NCBI GenBank assembly: GCA_020636045.1
Contig: JACJYP010000001.1
Span: 248,001-312,000 of the forward strand
Source: Lewinellaceae bacterium
Lineage (GTDB): Bacteria; Bacteroidota; Bacteroidia; Chitinophagales; Saprospiraceae
DNA: 64,000 nt
Direction of reading: 5' to 3'
A program made the translations under genes and the position numbers. This document shows, piece by piece, positions 8,446 through 16,928 of this stretch. How positions within the stretch are numbered: the first letter of the stretch is position 1; each line of letters starts with the position of its first letter. The notes beneath the pieces were generated by a model. That model was given only the letters and a program-made list of their open reading frames with translations, had not been told where the DNA came from and searched no databases.

Positions 8446-9249
8446 CTACCGCTTGACGGCCGCCAGCATTTCCGCGGCCAACTCCTCTCCTACCAGCCGG
8501 TGCCCCTGATCCAGCAGGAACATGCGTACATTGGGCAGCCCGCCAAAATGCCGCTGCAGGGTTTGCTGCCCCAGCATGGGGTCGTTTTTTCCGATGTATA
8601 CGTCGGTGGGCAGGCCGCTTTCTTTCAAAACAGCCTTGATACGGCGTCTGCGCAGGTAAAAAGAATCGAGCGAAAGCCAGCAGCCGAAGGTCCGCTGAAA
8701 ACGCTCGGGCCGGTTGAGGTTGTTGGTCAAAAAATGGTGGATCAGCGGCGGCACAAGGCCAATCTTTTTTCCAAAACGCACGATACTGAAAAACCAGCCG
8801 GGTTTTTTCAGTATCCGGTACAGCAGGCGGCGCACCCACATAGGCGTGCGTACGGCCATGCTCATGCCCTTCGTCTTGATGCCGTCGGGGGAAAGGAGAT
8901 ACAATTTGTCGAGTTGGGGGCTGAGTTCGGGCAGCATCGCCTGCGCCAGCCGGGCGCCGAAACTGAACCCCATGAGGTTGAAACGCTCGGCGCCGGCGTC
9001 CTGCAAAACCCCGCGGATGATCTCCAGCAGGTCCTGCTTGGTAAAATCGTTTTTCTTCCAGTCCGTTTGTCCGTGAAAGGGCCAGTCGATCGCCACGACC
9101 TTGTAGTGCTGCCCCAGGGCCTCTTTGAGTACCGTAAACATACGCGCGCGGTCGCCGAATCCGTGGAGGGCAATGAGCAGGCGATCTCCTTCTCCGAATT
9201 GAAGGCAGTGGACGCGGGCATCGCGCTGTTCGATGTAGAATGATCGCAT
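8446..9249 (-). CDS. Alpha/beta hydrolase
   Basis: A 267-residue alpha/beta-hydrolase fold protein. The oxyanion-hole motif LLIALHGFGDRARM (HGFG) is at about 26-35 and the nucleophile elbow is GFSFGA with S96. A candidate acid lies in IGKNDPMLG and the catalytic histidine in LLDQGHRLVGEE. No signal peptide, so probably cytoplasmic. Members near this sequence are annotated only as hydrolases or esterases, and the substrate cannot be inferred. It is convergent with the LpxH-like gene. Confidence 0.85.
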   Translation of the reverse strand: MRSFYIEQRDARVHCLQFGEGDRLLIALHGFGDRARMFTVLKEALGQHYKVVAIDWPFHGQTDWKKNDFTKQDLLEIIRGVLQDAGAERFNLMGFSFGARLAQAMLPELSPQLDKLYLLSPDGIKTKGMSMAVRTPMWVRRLLYRILKKPGWFFSIVRFGKKIGLVPPLIHHFLTNNLNRPERFQRTFGCWLSLDSFYLRRRRIKAVLKESGLPTDVYIGKNDPMLGQQTLQRHFGGLPNVRMFLLDQGHRLVGEELAAEMLAAVKR

Positions 9250-9382
9250 ATGGTAACCCCGGCTGGCGCGTTGTAAACTCGCTACGCCGCCGGTTAAGTA
9301 GTAAAATGCGTTGTCTGGCCGGGTTGTTTTTATATCGGGGTGTCGGGGAAGGAGCTGCAGAAGCCTTTTCGAAATGTCGCGA

Positions 9383-10084
9383 TCAATCGTCGACCCGGAA
9401 CTTAAAGCCCACGCCGTGGATGTTTTCCACTTTGATGCGGTCGTCGAGGTTCAGGTATTTTCGCAAACGGGATATGAACACATCGAGGCTGCGCCCGAGA
9501 AAATAGTCGTCTTTGCCCCAGATCGTTTCGAGGATGAAGGAGCGTTTCACTACCTGATTGCGGTTCTCGCTCAGCAACTTCAGCAGGTCAGCTTCTTTCT
9601 GGGTGAGCGTTTCGTCGTAATCGCCGTTCGACAAGTGCAGGTTTTTGTAATCGAACGTGTAGTTGCCGATGCTCACGGGCGTACCCGATTTCAGGATATT
9701 GGTGTACTTGGTGCGGCGCAGGAAAATATCGATCTTGAGCAGCAGCTCTTCGATGCTGAAGGGCTTGGTAATGTAGTCGTCCGCGCCGATGGTAAGGCCG
9801 TGAATCTTGTCCTGCTTCATGCTTTTCGCAGTCAGGAAAATGATCGGCACCAACTCGTCGCGCTTTCTTATTTCCTGTGCCAGGGTGAAGCCGTCCACCT
9901 CGGGAAGCATTACATCGAGGATGCAGAGGTCGAACTTTTTTCCGGAGCGTATTACTTCCAGGGCTTTTTGCCCGTCTTCGCAGTAGGATACGAGATAACC
10001 GTTGAGCTCGAGGTTGTCACGGGTAACGAAGCTCAGGCTCTCATCGTCTTCAACGTAAAGTAACTCAGCTTTGGAATCGGCCAT
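9383..10084 (-). CDS. OmpR/PhoB-family response regulator
   Basis: A 233-residue regulator. The receiver domain (about 7-120) has the acidic pair in YVEDDESL, the phospho-acceptor D57 in LCILDVMLPEVDG, the Thr of IFLTAKS and the Lys of YITKPFSIEEL. The C-terminal winged helix (about 135-230) has SRLRKYLNLDDRIKVENIHGVGFKF. It resembles the RprY type of Bacteroidota. No histidine kinase gene is adjacent, so the partner is encoded elsewhere. The upstream region 10085-10279, shared with the divergent sigma factor, contains a -7 element at 10200-10193. Confidence 0.92.
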   Translation of the reverse strand: MADSKAELLYVEDDESLSFVTRDNLELNGYLVSYCEDGQKALEVIRSGKKFDLCILDVMLPEVDGFTLAQEIRKRDELVPIIFLTAKSMKQDKIHGLTIGADDYITKPFSIEELLLKIDIFLRRTKYTNILKSGTPVSIGNYTFDYKNLHLSNGDYDETLTQKEADLLKLLSENRNQVVKRSFILETIWGKDDYFLGRSLDVFISRLRKYLNLDDRIKVENIHGVGFKFRVDD

Positions 10085-10192
10085 ATCAGCGAATGGTTTA
10101 CAGAAATCAGTTGCGACTGATACTAAAAACGCTGCCTGTTAGCGCATTTTTCCCTGCCCGAAGCGGGGTCAGATCCGGTCGCTTATGTCCGG

Positions 10193-10200
10193 CAAACATA
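10193..10200 (-). promoter_or_regulatory. Bacteroidota -7 element upstream of the response regulator
   Basis: Minus strand TATGTTTG, a full TAnnTTTG match, 109 bp upstream of the regulator start. Confidence 0.4.
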
Positions 10201-10279
10201 AAGAAGATAAAAGAAATCGCCAACCGATGAAAAAAACCGCGCCGGATTCCAGTAATATTGGCCGAAATTTGGATGTTGC

Positions 10280-10843
10280 ATGGAGTATAACGACGATTAT
10301 ATGATCGCTGAGATCCGCGCGGGAGGCAATCGTCAGGAACAGGCGATCAAGGTGCTGTACGAACAGCATTTTCACCTGGCCAGGTATAGTCGCCAGAAGT
10401 ACCCGGCACTTGGTCAGGACGACGCGGTGACGGCCTATAATTCTGCCATTATTGCGTTGCGCAGGCAACTGCTAAATGGTGTGTTCAGGGGCGAGAGCTC
10501 TCTCACGACCTACCTCAACCGCATTTATTCAAACAAATGCGTCGACCTGCTCAGGCAAAAGTCCAGTCAGCGGCTCGAATCGATGGAAACACTGCCCGAC
10601 CGCGCCAGCGACGACGATGTGCTGCAAAGACTGGTACAGTCGGATCAGTTGCAGCGGGCGGTCGCGTACCTGCAAACCCTGGGCGAAGTGTGCAAACAGA
10701 TACTGCTTGACTCTGAATACTGGGGATACAGTTCCGATGAGATCGCCCAGCGCATCGGATTTTCGGGCGCCAACAGCGTGAACAGCAAAAAATACAGCTG
10801 TCTGCAGAAACTTCGCCAGCTTATGGGTCAAGTTTCATCGTAA
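10280..10843 (+). CDS. ECF-type RNA polymerase sigma factor
   Basis: A 187-residue sigma-70 family protein with only regions 2 and 4. Region 2 covers about 25-95 (LYEQHFHLARYSRQ to LTTYLNRIYSNKCVDLLRQ). Region 4 covers about 125-180, with the helix-turn-helix EYWGYSSDEIAQRIGFSGAN and SKKYSCLQKLRQLM. It would direct RNA polymerase to a dedicated promoter set. The TPR protein at 16929, which has an anti-sigma-like N-terminus and one membrane helix, is a candidate antagonist in the same locus (inference). Its 3' end overlaps the convergent CotH-like gene by 23 bp. Confidence 0.88.
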   Translation: MEYNDDYMIAEIRAGGNRQEQAIKVLYEQHFHLARYSRQKYPALGQDDAVTAYNSAIIALRRQLLNGVFRGESSLTTYLNRIYSNKCVDLLRQKSSQRLESMETLPDRASDDDVLQRLVQSDQLQRAVAYLQTLGEVCKQILLDSEYWGYSSDEIAQRIGFSGANSVNSKKYSCLQKLRQLMGQVSS

Positions 10844-11846
10844 CGGGCGCGATATCCTTGTTCTTCATTTTTTTGAAAAAAGAACCCAGGAACCTTCTCA
10901 TATCGTTCGAAGCCGATTTGGACAGGTATTCAGAACGGCATACCTCGTACAGGGCTTCTTCTTTTTCCTTCATGAGGTTTATTGCCGCTTTCAAAGCCGA
11001 TTCATCCATTTCGCCCGACATCAGGAACCGGTCGCGCGTCGATTTCAGGCCGCTGTCGGACGATGGCACCGCGTACGGCGCACTGACCAGCCCGGAAAAG
11101 TCGAAATCGTAGGGCAAAGCGATTATTTTGCCATCCTTGCTGTTGTGGAAAAGTTCCACGTTGCGGTGCATCGCAAATTCCCAGTCCGTATTGCCGATCA
11201 GGTATTGGAACATGATCACCATCGCCGCCTGTTCGGTATCCATATCCTTCAGGGGAATGCCAAATTCAGATTCGGGTTTGAGCCCCAGCCTGGCAGCCAC
11301 TTCTTCTTCATCCTCGATGAAAATGGCGTACATCTTTTTGGGCGTGGATTTCGGATCGTAGGTATCGTGTATCGAAAGTTTGACCAGGCGCGCCTTGAAA
11401 TGCGCATCCGATATGGTTTCGAAGAGTTTGTATGTAAGGTATTCCCGTACGATCAATTCATTGCCCAGGTCGGAATCGAAACACGGCAGGGCAACCTTGA
11501 TCTCATTGAGCGTATCGAGCCCTTCGGCCCTGAGATCATCTTCTGTAAAACGGATTTTCATCGGCGGTATCTGCGATACTTTCCTGCGATACCGGCCACG
11601 CGGCCGCACCTCTATCTGGTATTCCTGGCCATCTTTTGTGCGGATGACGCCGGGCATGTAGTTGTTGGTTTTTTTCTGCCCGATAAAGGTGGTGAGATCG
11701 GTTTCCAGGGTCAGTTCAACCCCTTCGTCGGCGGTGAGGCGATCGTAAATGGTGTGCAAACCGGTTGATTCACCTTGCGCAAAGACATGCGAAGCAGCGC
11801 CGGTCAGCAAGAGCAGCACCAGATGAAAGCTAAACCGTATTTTCAT
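10821..11846 (-). CDS. Secreted CotH-kinase-like protein
   Basis: A 341-residue protein with a signal peptide (MKIRFSFHLVLLLLTGAASHVFAQ). The start at 11846 is chosen for this signal; an open frame continues upstream to 12104 without family support. Segments resembling CotH/spore-coat kinases are VRPRGRYRRKVSQIPPMKIRF (early strand), GNELIVREYLTYKLFE, NTDWEFAMHRNVELFH (N.D.H.N active-site style) and IALPYDFDFSGLV (metal-binding D.D style). CotH proteins are atypical secreted protein kinases. The assignment rests on motif spacing and is moderate. The gene follows the B-lectin pair on the same strand, with 91 bp between. Confidence 0.6.
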   Translation of the reverse strand: MKIRFSFHLVLLLLTGAASHVFAQGESTGLHTIYDRLTADEGVELTLETDLTTFIGQKKTNNYMPGVIRTKDGQEYQIEVRPRGRYRRKVSQIPPMKIRFTEDDLRAEGLDTLNEIKVALPCFDSDLGNELIVREYLTYKLFETISDAHFKARLVKLSIHDTYDPKSTPKKMYAIFIEDEEEVAARLGLKPESEFGIPLKDMDTEQAAMVIMFQYLIGNTDWEFAMHRNVELFHNSKDGKIIALPYDFDFSGLVSAPYAVPSSDSGLKSTRDRFLMSGEMDESALKAAINLMKEKEEALYEVCRSEYLSKSASNDMRRFLGSFFKKMKNKDIAPVTMKLDP

Positions 11847-11937
11847 AACAGTATGAGGATTTGATTTGGTTAATGATATCGCAAGGTAGGGCTCCTGCCT
11901 TGCAATATTCCTGCCTGCGGCCTGTTTTTGGCAACAA

Positions 11938-12741
11938 TTATTGGTCCGGCCCTGAATACAGGATGTATAAAAGCGCTTTGTCCGGATCTCCGGGGCCTTT
12001 GCCGGTGTACAGTGCCAGCTCACCCTGATCGTCCAGCGACAGGAACTCATCGTCGGGGTGCATGGTGTATCCTCCTCCGGATGCCTGATAAGAATTCCAC
12101 ACATTGTATGTCGGGGCCATGGGAGCGCCCCCGTAGATGCAGAAATTGCCGTCGTATTGCATGGTGGCGAAATAGTTGCCGCGACCCGGGTTGCCTTCCG
12201 GCTCGGGTGTTTGCCAGAGGGGTTGTATATTATCTCCGTTTGCTGAGTATACGGATAACTGGCCGTTCGGCTCCATCAGACAGATATATCGATTGGCCGG
12301 TGAACGCAGGTATTCGCCGACCAGCAGCGTGCTGGGATAAAGCGAGTCCACGCTGGTGCTTGCTTCGGGCGCGTGGGGCAAATAATTTCGGGTGGTGACC
12401 ACCTGATAGGAACTCCCCTGCGCCGGCAGGTTTTCGAGGAAATTGAGGATGTTGACGGGCGGCTGTCCCTCGAAGTTGTAGTAGGCTTTAATGGAAACCA
12501 GCAGGGGATTGCCGATCTGGGAGGCGTATGCCGTATCGCCGAATGGCACGGAAAAGACCATCTCGCGATCCTGTACCTGGTTTTCGATGTTCACAATGCT
12601 TTTGTACGTATCTGCGACCAGTATCTCCACCCTCAGATTCGGAAGTGGATCGGGGATCTCATTATCGTACAGATCCAGGATAAAACTGATACCGGGATCG
12701 GCGGCTTGGGGCTTTTTGACTTTAGCAGGGCCTGTTAGCAT
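11938..12741 (-). CDS. B-lectin domain protein, paralogue 1
   Basis: A 267-residue protein with no signal peptide. Residues 4-23 (GPAKVKKPQAADPGISFILD) are nearly the same as in the next gene upstream. Residues about 25-120 form a second conserved region with VPFGDTAY at 65-72. The C-terminal half (about 138-265) has three bulb-type lectin signatures of the QxDxNxVxY kind: MEPNGQLSVYS, QYDGNFCIY (195-203) and DDQGELALYT. In plants and bacteria this beta-prism binds mannose, but binding residues are only partly kept here. It lies between the CotH-like and second B-lectin genes, upstream of which is the CHAT gene, all minus strand. Function unknown. Confidence 0.72.
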   Translation of the reverse strand: MLTGPAKVKKPQAADPGISFILDLYDNEIPDPLPNLRVEILVADTYKSIVNIENQVQDREMVFSVPFGDTAYASQIGNPLLVSIKAYYNFEGQPPVNILNFLENLPAQGSSYQVVTTRNYLPHAPEASTSVDSLYPSTLLVGEYLRSPANRYICLMEPNGQLSVYSANGDNIQPLWQTPEPEGNPGRGNYFATMQYDGNFCIYGGAPMAPTYNVWNSYQASGGGYTMHPDDEFLSLDDQGELALYTGKGPGDPDKALLYILYSGPDQ

Positions 12742-12832
12742 AATACAATTGGATTTTGGTTTGGAAGTTGCCGTTTCGCTCTGGCACTCATGCCAGAACG
12801 AAACGGATGAATTTCAATTGATTGCCACGCGC

Positions 12833-13543
12833 TCAGGGCAGGTATTGAGGGCTCATGGGTGTAGGCCGTAAATCCGCGCCAACGCGCATACAAATTTTTC
12901 CATCGGAATTGATCACCAAAGGAGCATCTTGAAAAACATTGTTCCGGTCGCTGGCACTCACGTCCACATTATTGGTCACGTCCCTTACGAAGAGCCTTCC
13001 ATTACGCACTTGAAACTCATAAGTAGCACCGGGGGTGGTATACGAGTTCGATGAATCGCAGACACCCAGTTGCGTATTGTAATTGCCGGATTGCTCGTAC
13101 ACGACAAAATTGCCATCGTACTGCATAACCCCTACTTTGGTGCCGTCGGCCGACTGTATGGTGTTATTCATCGCGAGGTTGCTGAAGTCTTGCAATTCTG
13201 TGATCGCGCTTTCTTCCACGACAAATTCGCCCGATTCGGCCATCACGGTGCCTTGCAGGGAGGTTGGCGTTTGCGAGCCATCGAGGTACACCCGCGCGGA
13301 AAAACACATATGCTGACCTCCCTGATAGTTCCCGTCGCCAAACGGCACGGCAATGGTTACTTCGGGGTCTACTATTTTGTTGTTGATCTGTACGGAACTG
13401 TTGTAAGTAGTTCCCGAATTTCCGAGGGAATACAGTACAAAATCGACCCGCATGGTATTGGGAGAGAGTCCCTGCATATCAAGCACTAATGAAAAACCGG
13501 GATCGGCAGCTTGCGCTTTTTTGATTCTTACTGGTCCAGCCAT
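12833..13543 (-). CDS. B-lectin domain protein, paralogue 2
   Basis: A 236-residue paralogue of the neighbouring protein. It starts MAGPVRIKKAQAADPGFSLV with no signal peptide, then has VPFGDGNY at 66-73. The C-terminal half has a textbook mannose-lectin signature QYDGNFVVY at 141-149, with weaker repeats around FQVRNGRLFVRD and INSDGKICMR. The pair shares the GPxxxKKxQAADPG N-terminus, which may be a targeting or processing signal (inference). It lies 82 bp downstream of the CHAT gene on the same strand, so the two are plausibly co-transcribed. A cytoplasmic location is expected unless it is exported by a non-classical route. Confidence 0.74.
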   Translation of the reverse strand: MAGPVRIKKAQAADPGFSLVLDMQGLSPNTMRVDFVLYSLGNSGTTYNSSVQINNKIVDPEVTIAVPFGDGNYQGGQHMCFSARVYLDGSQTPTSLQGTVMAESGEFVVEESAITELQDFSNLAMNNTIQSADGTKVGVMQYDGNFVVYEQSGNYNTQLGVCDSSNSYTTPGATYEFQVRNGRLFVRDVTNNVDVSASDRNNVFQDAPLVINSDGKICMRVGADLRPTPMSPQYLP

Positions 13544-13625
13544 AACTTATTGGAAGGTTGTGAGTGAATAAATATTTGTTTTCAATCAGGTTAGTCGTTG
13601 GGGATTATGCGAAAATCAATAGTTT

Positions 13626-16568
13626 TTAAAGGCTTTTTGCGCGGCGGCGCCATATTGCCACGATTACAATCAGGACGACCAGCCCTGCTCCGATAGAAAA
13701 ATAAAACCAGGGGAAACGGCTGGAATTGAGCGGAAGATCGTCGCCGATCAATACAAAAGCGCCCCAATAGAACGGATGGTTGCGGCGGTTGGAATCGAGG
13801 TAATCGAGTTTTGCCTGCCGGATGGCGGCGTCTTTTCCCATGCCTTGCTTCAGATACCGGTAAAAGTCCTGCATGATCTGCGCGGTTGCCTGATCGTCGG
13901 CCTGCCAGAGGCTCATAAGGATATTGGCGCAGCCCGCGTATTTGAAAGCGCGGGCCAGGCTGATAACGCCTTCTCCTTTTGCCAGCTGCCCGCGGCCGGT
14001 ATTGCAGGCGCTCAGTACCGCCAACTCAGCCCGAAGCCGCATGTTATATATTTCATAGGCGTGTAAAAATCCGTCCTCTTCCTCGTCGTTGCCGTTTTGC
14101 GAGATGGTATCGGCGATATTGGAAAACACCAGGCCCGAGTAAAGCGGGTCGCAGTCGTTGAGAAAACCATGCATCGCAAGGTGCAGGATGCGGGCGTCCC
14201 TGGCGTGTTGCTTGAACTGGTTTTCCGTAGCGGCAGCGCCCAGATATGATCTGCCGCCCATGATGCCGGCGATCTGTTGTACTTCCTGCTGATTGTTGCG
14301 AAGAGACGCAAAATCTTCGGGCGTGGCCTCCTGGCAGTTCGTCCGGTCCCCGCGAAGATCGGTGGCCGACCAGACGCCGCCGTATACCGGCGCGTAGCCG
14401 GCAAAAGCCCCTCCGCCTTGCGGTGCGTTGTCGCCCTGCATTGCCAGAACGGCCGAATATTCATACCGCAGGGAGGAACGGCGGAGTAAATAAGGCAACC
14501 CCGCGTAGGAGTTGTCGTCGGCAGCGGTACTATCTGTGAGCAACAGCTCGAACGGCAAATAGGAAAGCCTGCCGTCGGGAATCACGATGAGCTGGCCGGG
14601 CGGAGCCTCGCATGCCTGCGCTACCAGCATCCGGTATAATGCCGAGGCATCGGCTTCGAATGCGGCCACGGCTGCCGCGCTGCGCCCCTGTTCGCTGACG
14701 GTGTTGCGATCGCGGAGGCAATCTAGGAGGCGTTCCAAATGCCCTGTAAAATTGCTGTCCGGTTTCAGTCTGACTCCGCGCAGATGGTTTTGGTCGATGT
14801 AAAAGGCGAAAATGTTGCTATCGCCCTTAAAATATTCCAGCAAGCCGGTGCCGGCAGGCAAGGCGCCTTGCACGGCCGCCATTGTGATAGTGGAATTCTG
14901 GTATTTGATATTGAAATATTCAGGGTAGGCGTATTCCAGCTTGCTCAGCAGCGATTCATAGGAGCGCCGGTTTTGCAGGATCTCCTTTTGCCAGAGCAGT
15001 ATTTTAGAAGTGTCGGGCCTGCTGCGTTGTTGCTCGCGAAACACCTGTTTTTTATAAAAGGCAATATTGATCTTCAGTTTTTTCTCTTCCTGCAAGAGTT
15101 CGTCGGGGATACCGGCCTGCTGTTTGGCGGCGGATTCGCGCAGGGCTTCTGCCAGCAACAAAGCCTTGCTTTTTTCTGTATACCGGAATGCCTCTTCCAG
15201 ATAGCGGTTTTCGCCGGTACCCGAATAAAGGCTTAATGCTACCTCGATGGCATTTTCCATGATCGGCCGGGCTTCCTGGTTCCAGAACTGCTGCGAACCC
15301 TCCTGATACTCGCTGCGCATGCTGTCAAGCAGGCCTGCAGCGATGTCGTAAGTCGCCAGAGATGCTTCCAGATATTTTTGATCCGACTCCTTGTCGGCCA
15401 TCGCTTTCAGGACTTCGCCTTTGTCGCGGAGGGTGAGCAAAAAATCCTGGTATGCGTTCACGCGCTGCACGGCGGGGTTGGCCAGCACATCCTGATAGGG
15501 GAAAGAATCGGTGAGGGCCAGCAGGGCTTTTTGCAGCCATTGCAGGGCGCCTGCCAGGTCCGCTTCGTGGAAGGCAATATAGCCCATGTGCCGGTACGCT
15601 TTGCCAAGATTGGGATGGCCTTGCCCGTAGCGTTCGAGCGCCATGTTCATGTATCGCTTCGATTCTTTGTAGCGCCCCATCATCCTGTATATGTGCCCCA
15701 GATTGTGCCAGGTGATCTCGATCCCGTCGGCCAGGTGGTTGGTTTGAAAGACGGCAAGGGCTTTTTTCAGATAATCGAGCGCTTTATCGTATTGCTGTAA
15801 TTCCGTCAGGGAATTGGACAGGTCATTATAGGTACTGACGAAATCATCTGGCTTGTCACCCGGGAAATGCCGCTCCAGAATGTCAAGGGCCTTGCTGGCA
15901 TACGCGAAGGACCGCTGGAAGTCTTTTTTCCGGTACCATATTTTACTGAGATTGCCGTAGGTCCAGGCGAGATCGGAAGGATCGGCATCGGGGTCTGACT
16001 TGAAGATCTGTAAAGCGGTCTGCGTGTATTCGAGGGCGCGATCATAGTCGCCCCTGCTGCGGTAAGTATATCCGATGTTGTTGCAGGCGACGGCAAATGT
16101 TGTTTTTTCGCCGCGTTTTTCGTAAAACGCAATTTCCTTCAGGCCGTAATCGAGCGCTCGTTCGTAGTTACCCGCTTCCGTGTATGTAGCAGCAGCGTAA
16201 TTGTAATATTCTCCCCAAAAAACGCTGTCCTGCGGAATAATACTCCGCGCCTTTTTTTCCAGTTCGGCAAATCGGGAAGCGGACTCATTAACCTGGCCCT
16301 GACCATAGTAGACTGCGAGTATTGTGATCTGGACTTTCCCCCACAGCGACCAGTTTTTTTCTTTCTCGGTGCGTTCAGCGGCTTTTTGTGCGTATACGAA
16401 AGCGCTGTCATATTCCTCTTTACCAAGGAATTGTTCCGATTTTTCCCATAAAGTGCGTCCCTCCTGTGATCCTGCGATCGATGATGTCGGAGCGGAATTG
16501 TCCGGGACCTGGCTGCACAGAGCTATGCCTACGACCAACAGGAAGGGCCAGTAATGCGATGTCTTCAT
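13626..16568 (-). CDS. TPR-CHAT protein (caspase-fold putative protease), envelope-anchored
   Basis: A 980-residue protein. The N-terminus (MKTSHYWPFLLVVGIALC) looks like a signal or lipoprotein signal with IALC as lipobox. Residues about 35-430 are tetratricopeptide repeats (e.g. ALDYLKKALAVFQTNHL). A coiled region follows, then a CHAT domain at about 650-945 with the catalytic pair H800 (LHLAMHGF) and C855 (LSACNTG). A C-terminal helix FYFSIGAGLVVLIVIVAIW then RRRAK anchors it in a membrane, placing the CHAT domain outside the cytoplasm if the N-terminus is a signal. CHAT domains are caspase/separase-like cysteine peptidases or scaffolds. The ATG at 16568 is preferred over 16604 for the signal. 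A -7 element is at 16729-16722. Confidence 0.9.
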   Translation of the reverse strand: MKTSHYWPFLLVVGIALCSQVPDNSAPTSSIAGSQEGRTLWEKSEQFLGKEEYDSAFVYAQKAAERTEKEKNWSLWGKVQITILAVYYGQGQVNESASRFAELEKKARSIIPQDSVFWGEYYNYAAATYTEAGNYERALDYGLKEIAFYEKRGEKTTFAVACNNIGYTYRSRGDYDRALEYTQTALQIFKSDPDADPSDLAWTYGNLSKIWYRKKDFQRSFAYASKALDILERHFPGDKPDDFVSTYNDLSNSLTELQQYDKALDYLKKALAVFQTNHLADGIEITWHNLGHIYRMMGRYKESKRYMNMALERYGQGHPNLGKAYRHMGYIAFHEADLAGALQWLQKALLALTDSFPYQDVLANPAVQRVNAYQDFLLTLRDKGEVLKAMADKESDQKYLEASLATYDIAAGLLDSMRSEYQEGSQQFWNQEARPIMENAIEVALSLYSGTGENRYLEEAFRYTEKSKALLLAEALRESAAKQQAGIPDELLQEEKKLKINIAFYKKQVFREQQRSRPDTSKILLWQKEILQNRRSYESLLSKLEYAYPEYFNIKYQNSTITMAAVQGALPAGTGLLEYFKGDSNIFAFYIDQNHLRGVRLKPDSNFTGHLERLLDCLRDRNTVSEQGRSAAAVAAFEADASALYRMLVAQACEAPPGQLIVIPDGRLSYLPFELLLTDSTAADDNSYAGLPYLLRRSSLRYEYSAVLAMQGDNAPQGGGAFAGYAPVYGGVWSATDLRGDRTNCQEATPEDFASLRNNQQEVQQIAGIMGGRSYLGAAATENQFKQHARDARILHLAMHGFLNDCDPLYSGLVFSNIADTISQNGNDEEEDGFLHAYEIYNMRLRAELAVLSACNTGRGQLAKGEGVISLARAFKYAGCANILMSLWQADDQATAQIMQDFYRYLKQGMGKDAAIRQAKLDYLDSNRRNHPFYWGAFVLIGDDLPLNSSRFPWFYFSIGAGLVVLIVIVAIWRRRAKSL

Positions 16569-16721
16569 GCCATTCTGTTGCGCGCATTTTGAATAATGCT
16601 TCACGGCGGATTAAAGGGTTCGGCAACGCAGCGACGTACCATTTGCCCTCCGAATTCCGGGATAATAATGCCCGGGTAAGGAGAATCGGCGCGGCACCGC
16701 GTTTGCAACACTATTACAGGT

Positions 16722-16729
16722 CAAAAGTA
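16722..16729 (-). promoter_or_regulatory. Bacteroidota -7 element for the CHAT gene
   Basis: Minus strand TACTTTTG (TAnnTTTG), with TTG at 16750-16748, spacing 18 bp. It implies a leader of roughly 150 nt. Confidence 0.5.
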
Positions 16730-16867
16730 ATAATAATAGGCAACCCTCAATGTTAAAGGTCCTAAAAGAACGAATGCGGTGAGCGTGTTTTTAAACTCCG
16801 GCATCCGGAAACTACCCGAAAATTGCCCAACTTGCGCCAAACTCTAAAATTTTGACGGCATCATTGA

Positions 16868-16875
16868 TATTTTTG
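16868..16875 (+). promoter_or_regulatory. Bacteroidota -7 element for the anti-sigma-like TPR gene
   Basis: Reads TATTTTTG (TAnnTTTG), 53 bp before the ATG at 16929. A TTTG at 16851-16854 is too close to be a standard -33. Confidence 0.45.
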
Positions 16876-16928
16876 GCGCCGTAACCGTCTAATGGGTAAA
16901 ATCATGTGATCATAACGCGCCTCCATTT

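Larger units (their letters stand above)
16569..16928. other. Divergent intergenic region between the CHAT gene and the anti-sigma-like gene
   Basis: No gene is seen. It holds two outward-facing Bacteroidota -7 elements: TACTTTTG on the minus strand at 16729-16722, with a TTG 18 bp further upstream at 16750-16748, and TATTTTTG on the plus strand at 16868-16875. This suggests separate divergent promoters for the two genes. Confidence 0.5.

Noticed and set aside
16851..16875. A complete -33/-7 promoter using TTTG at 16851
   Set aside because: The spacing of 13 bp is too short for the Bacteroidota 19-21 bp spacer, so only the -7 element is reported.
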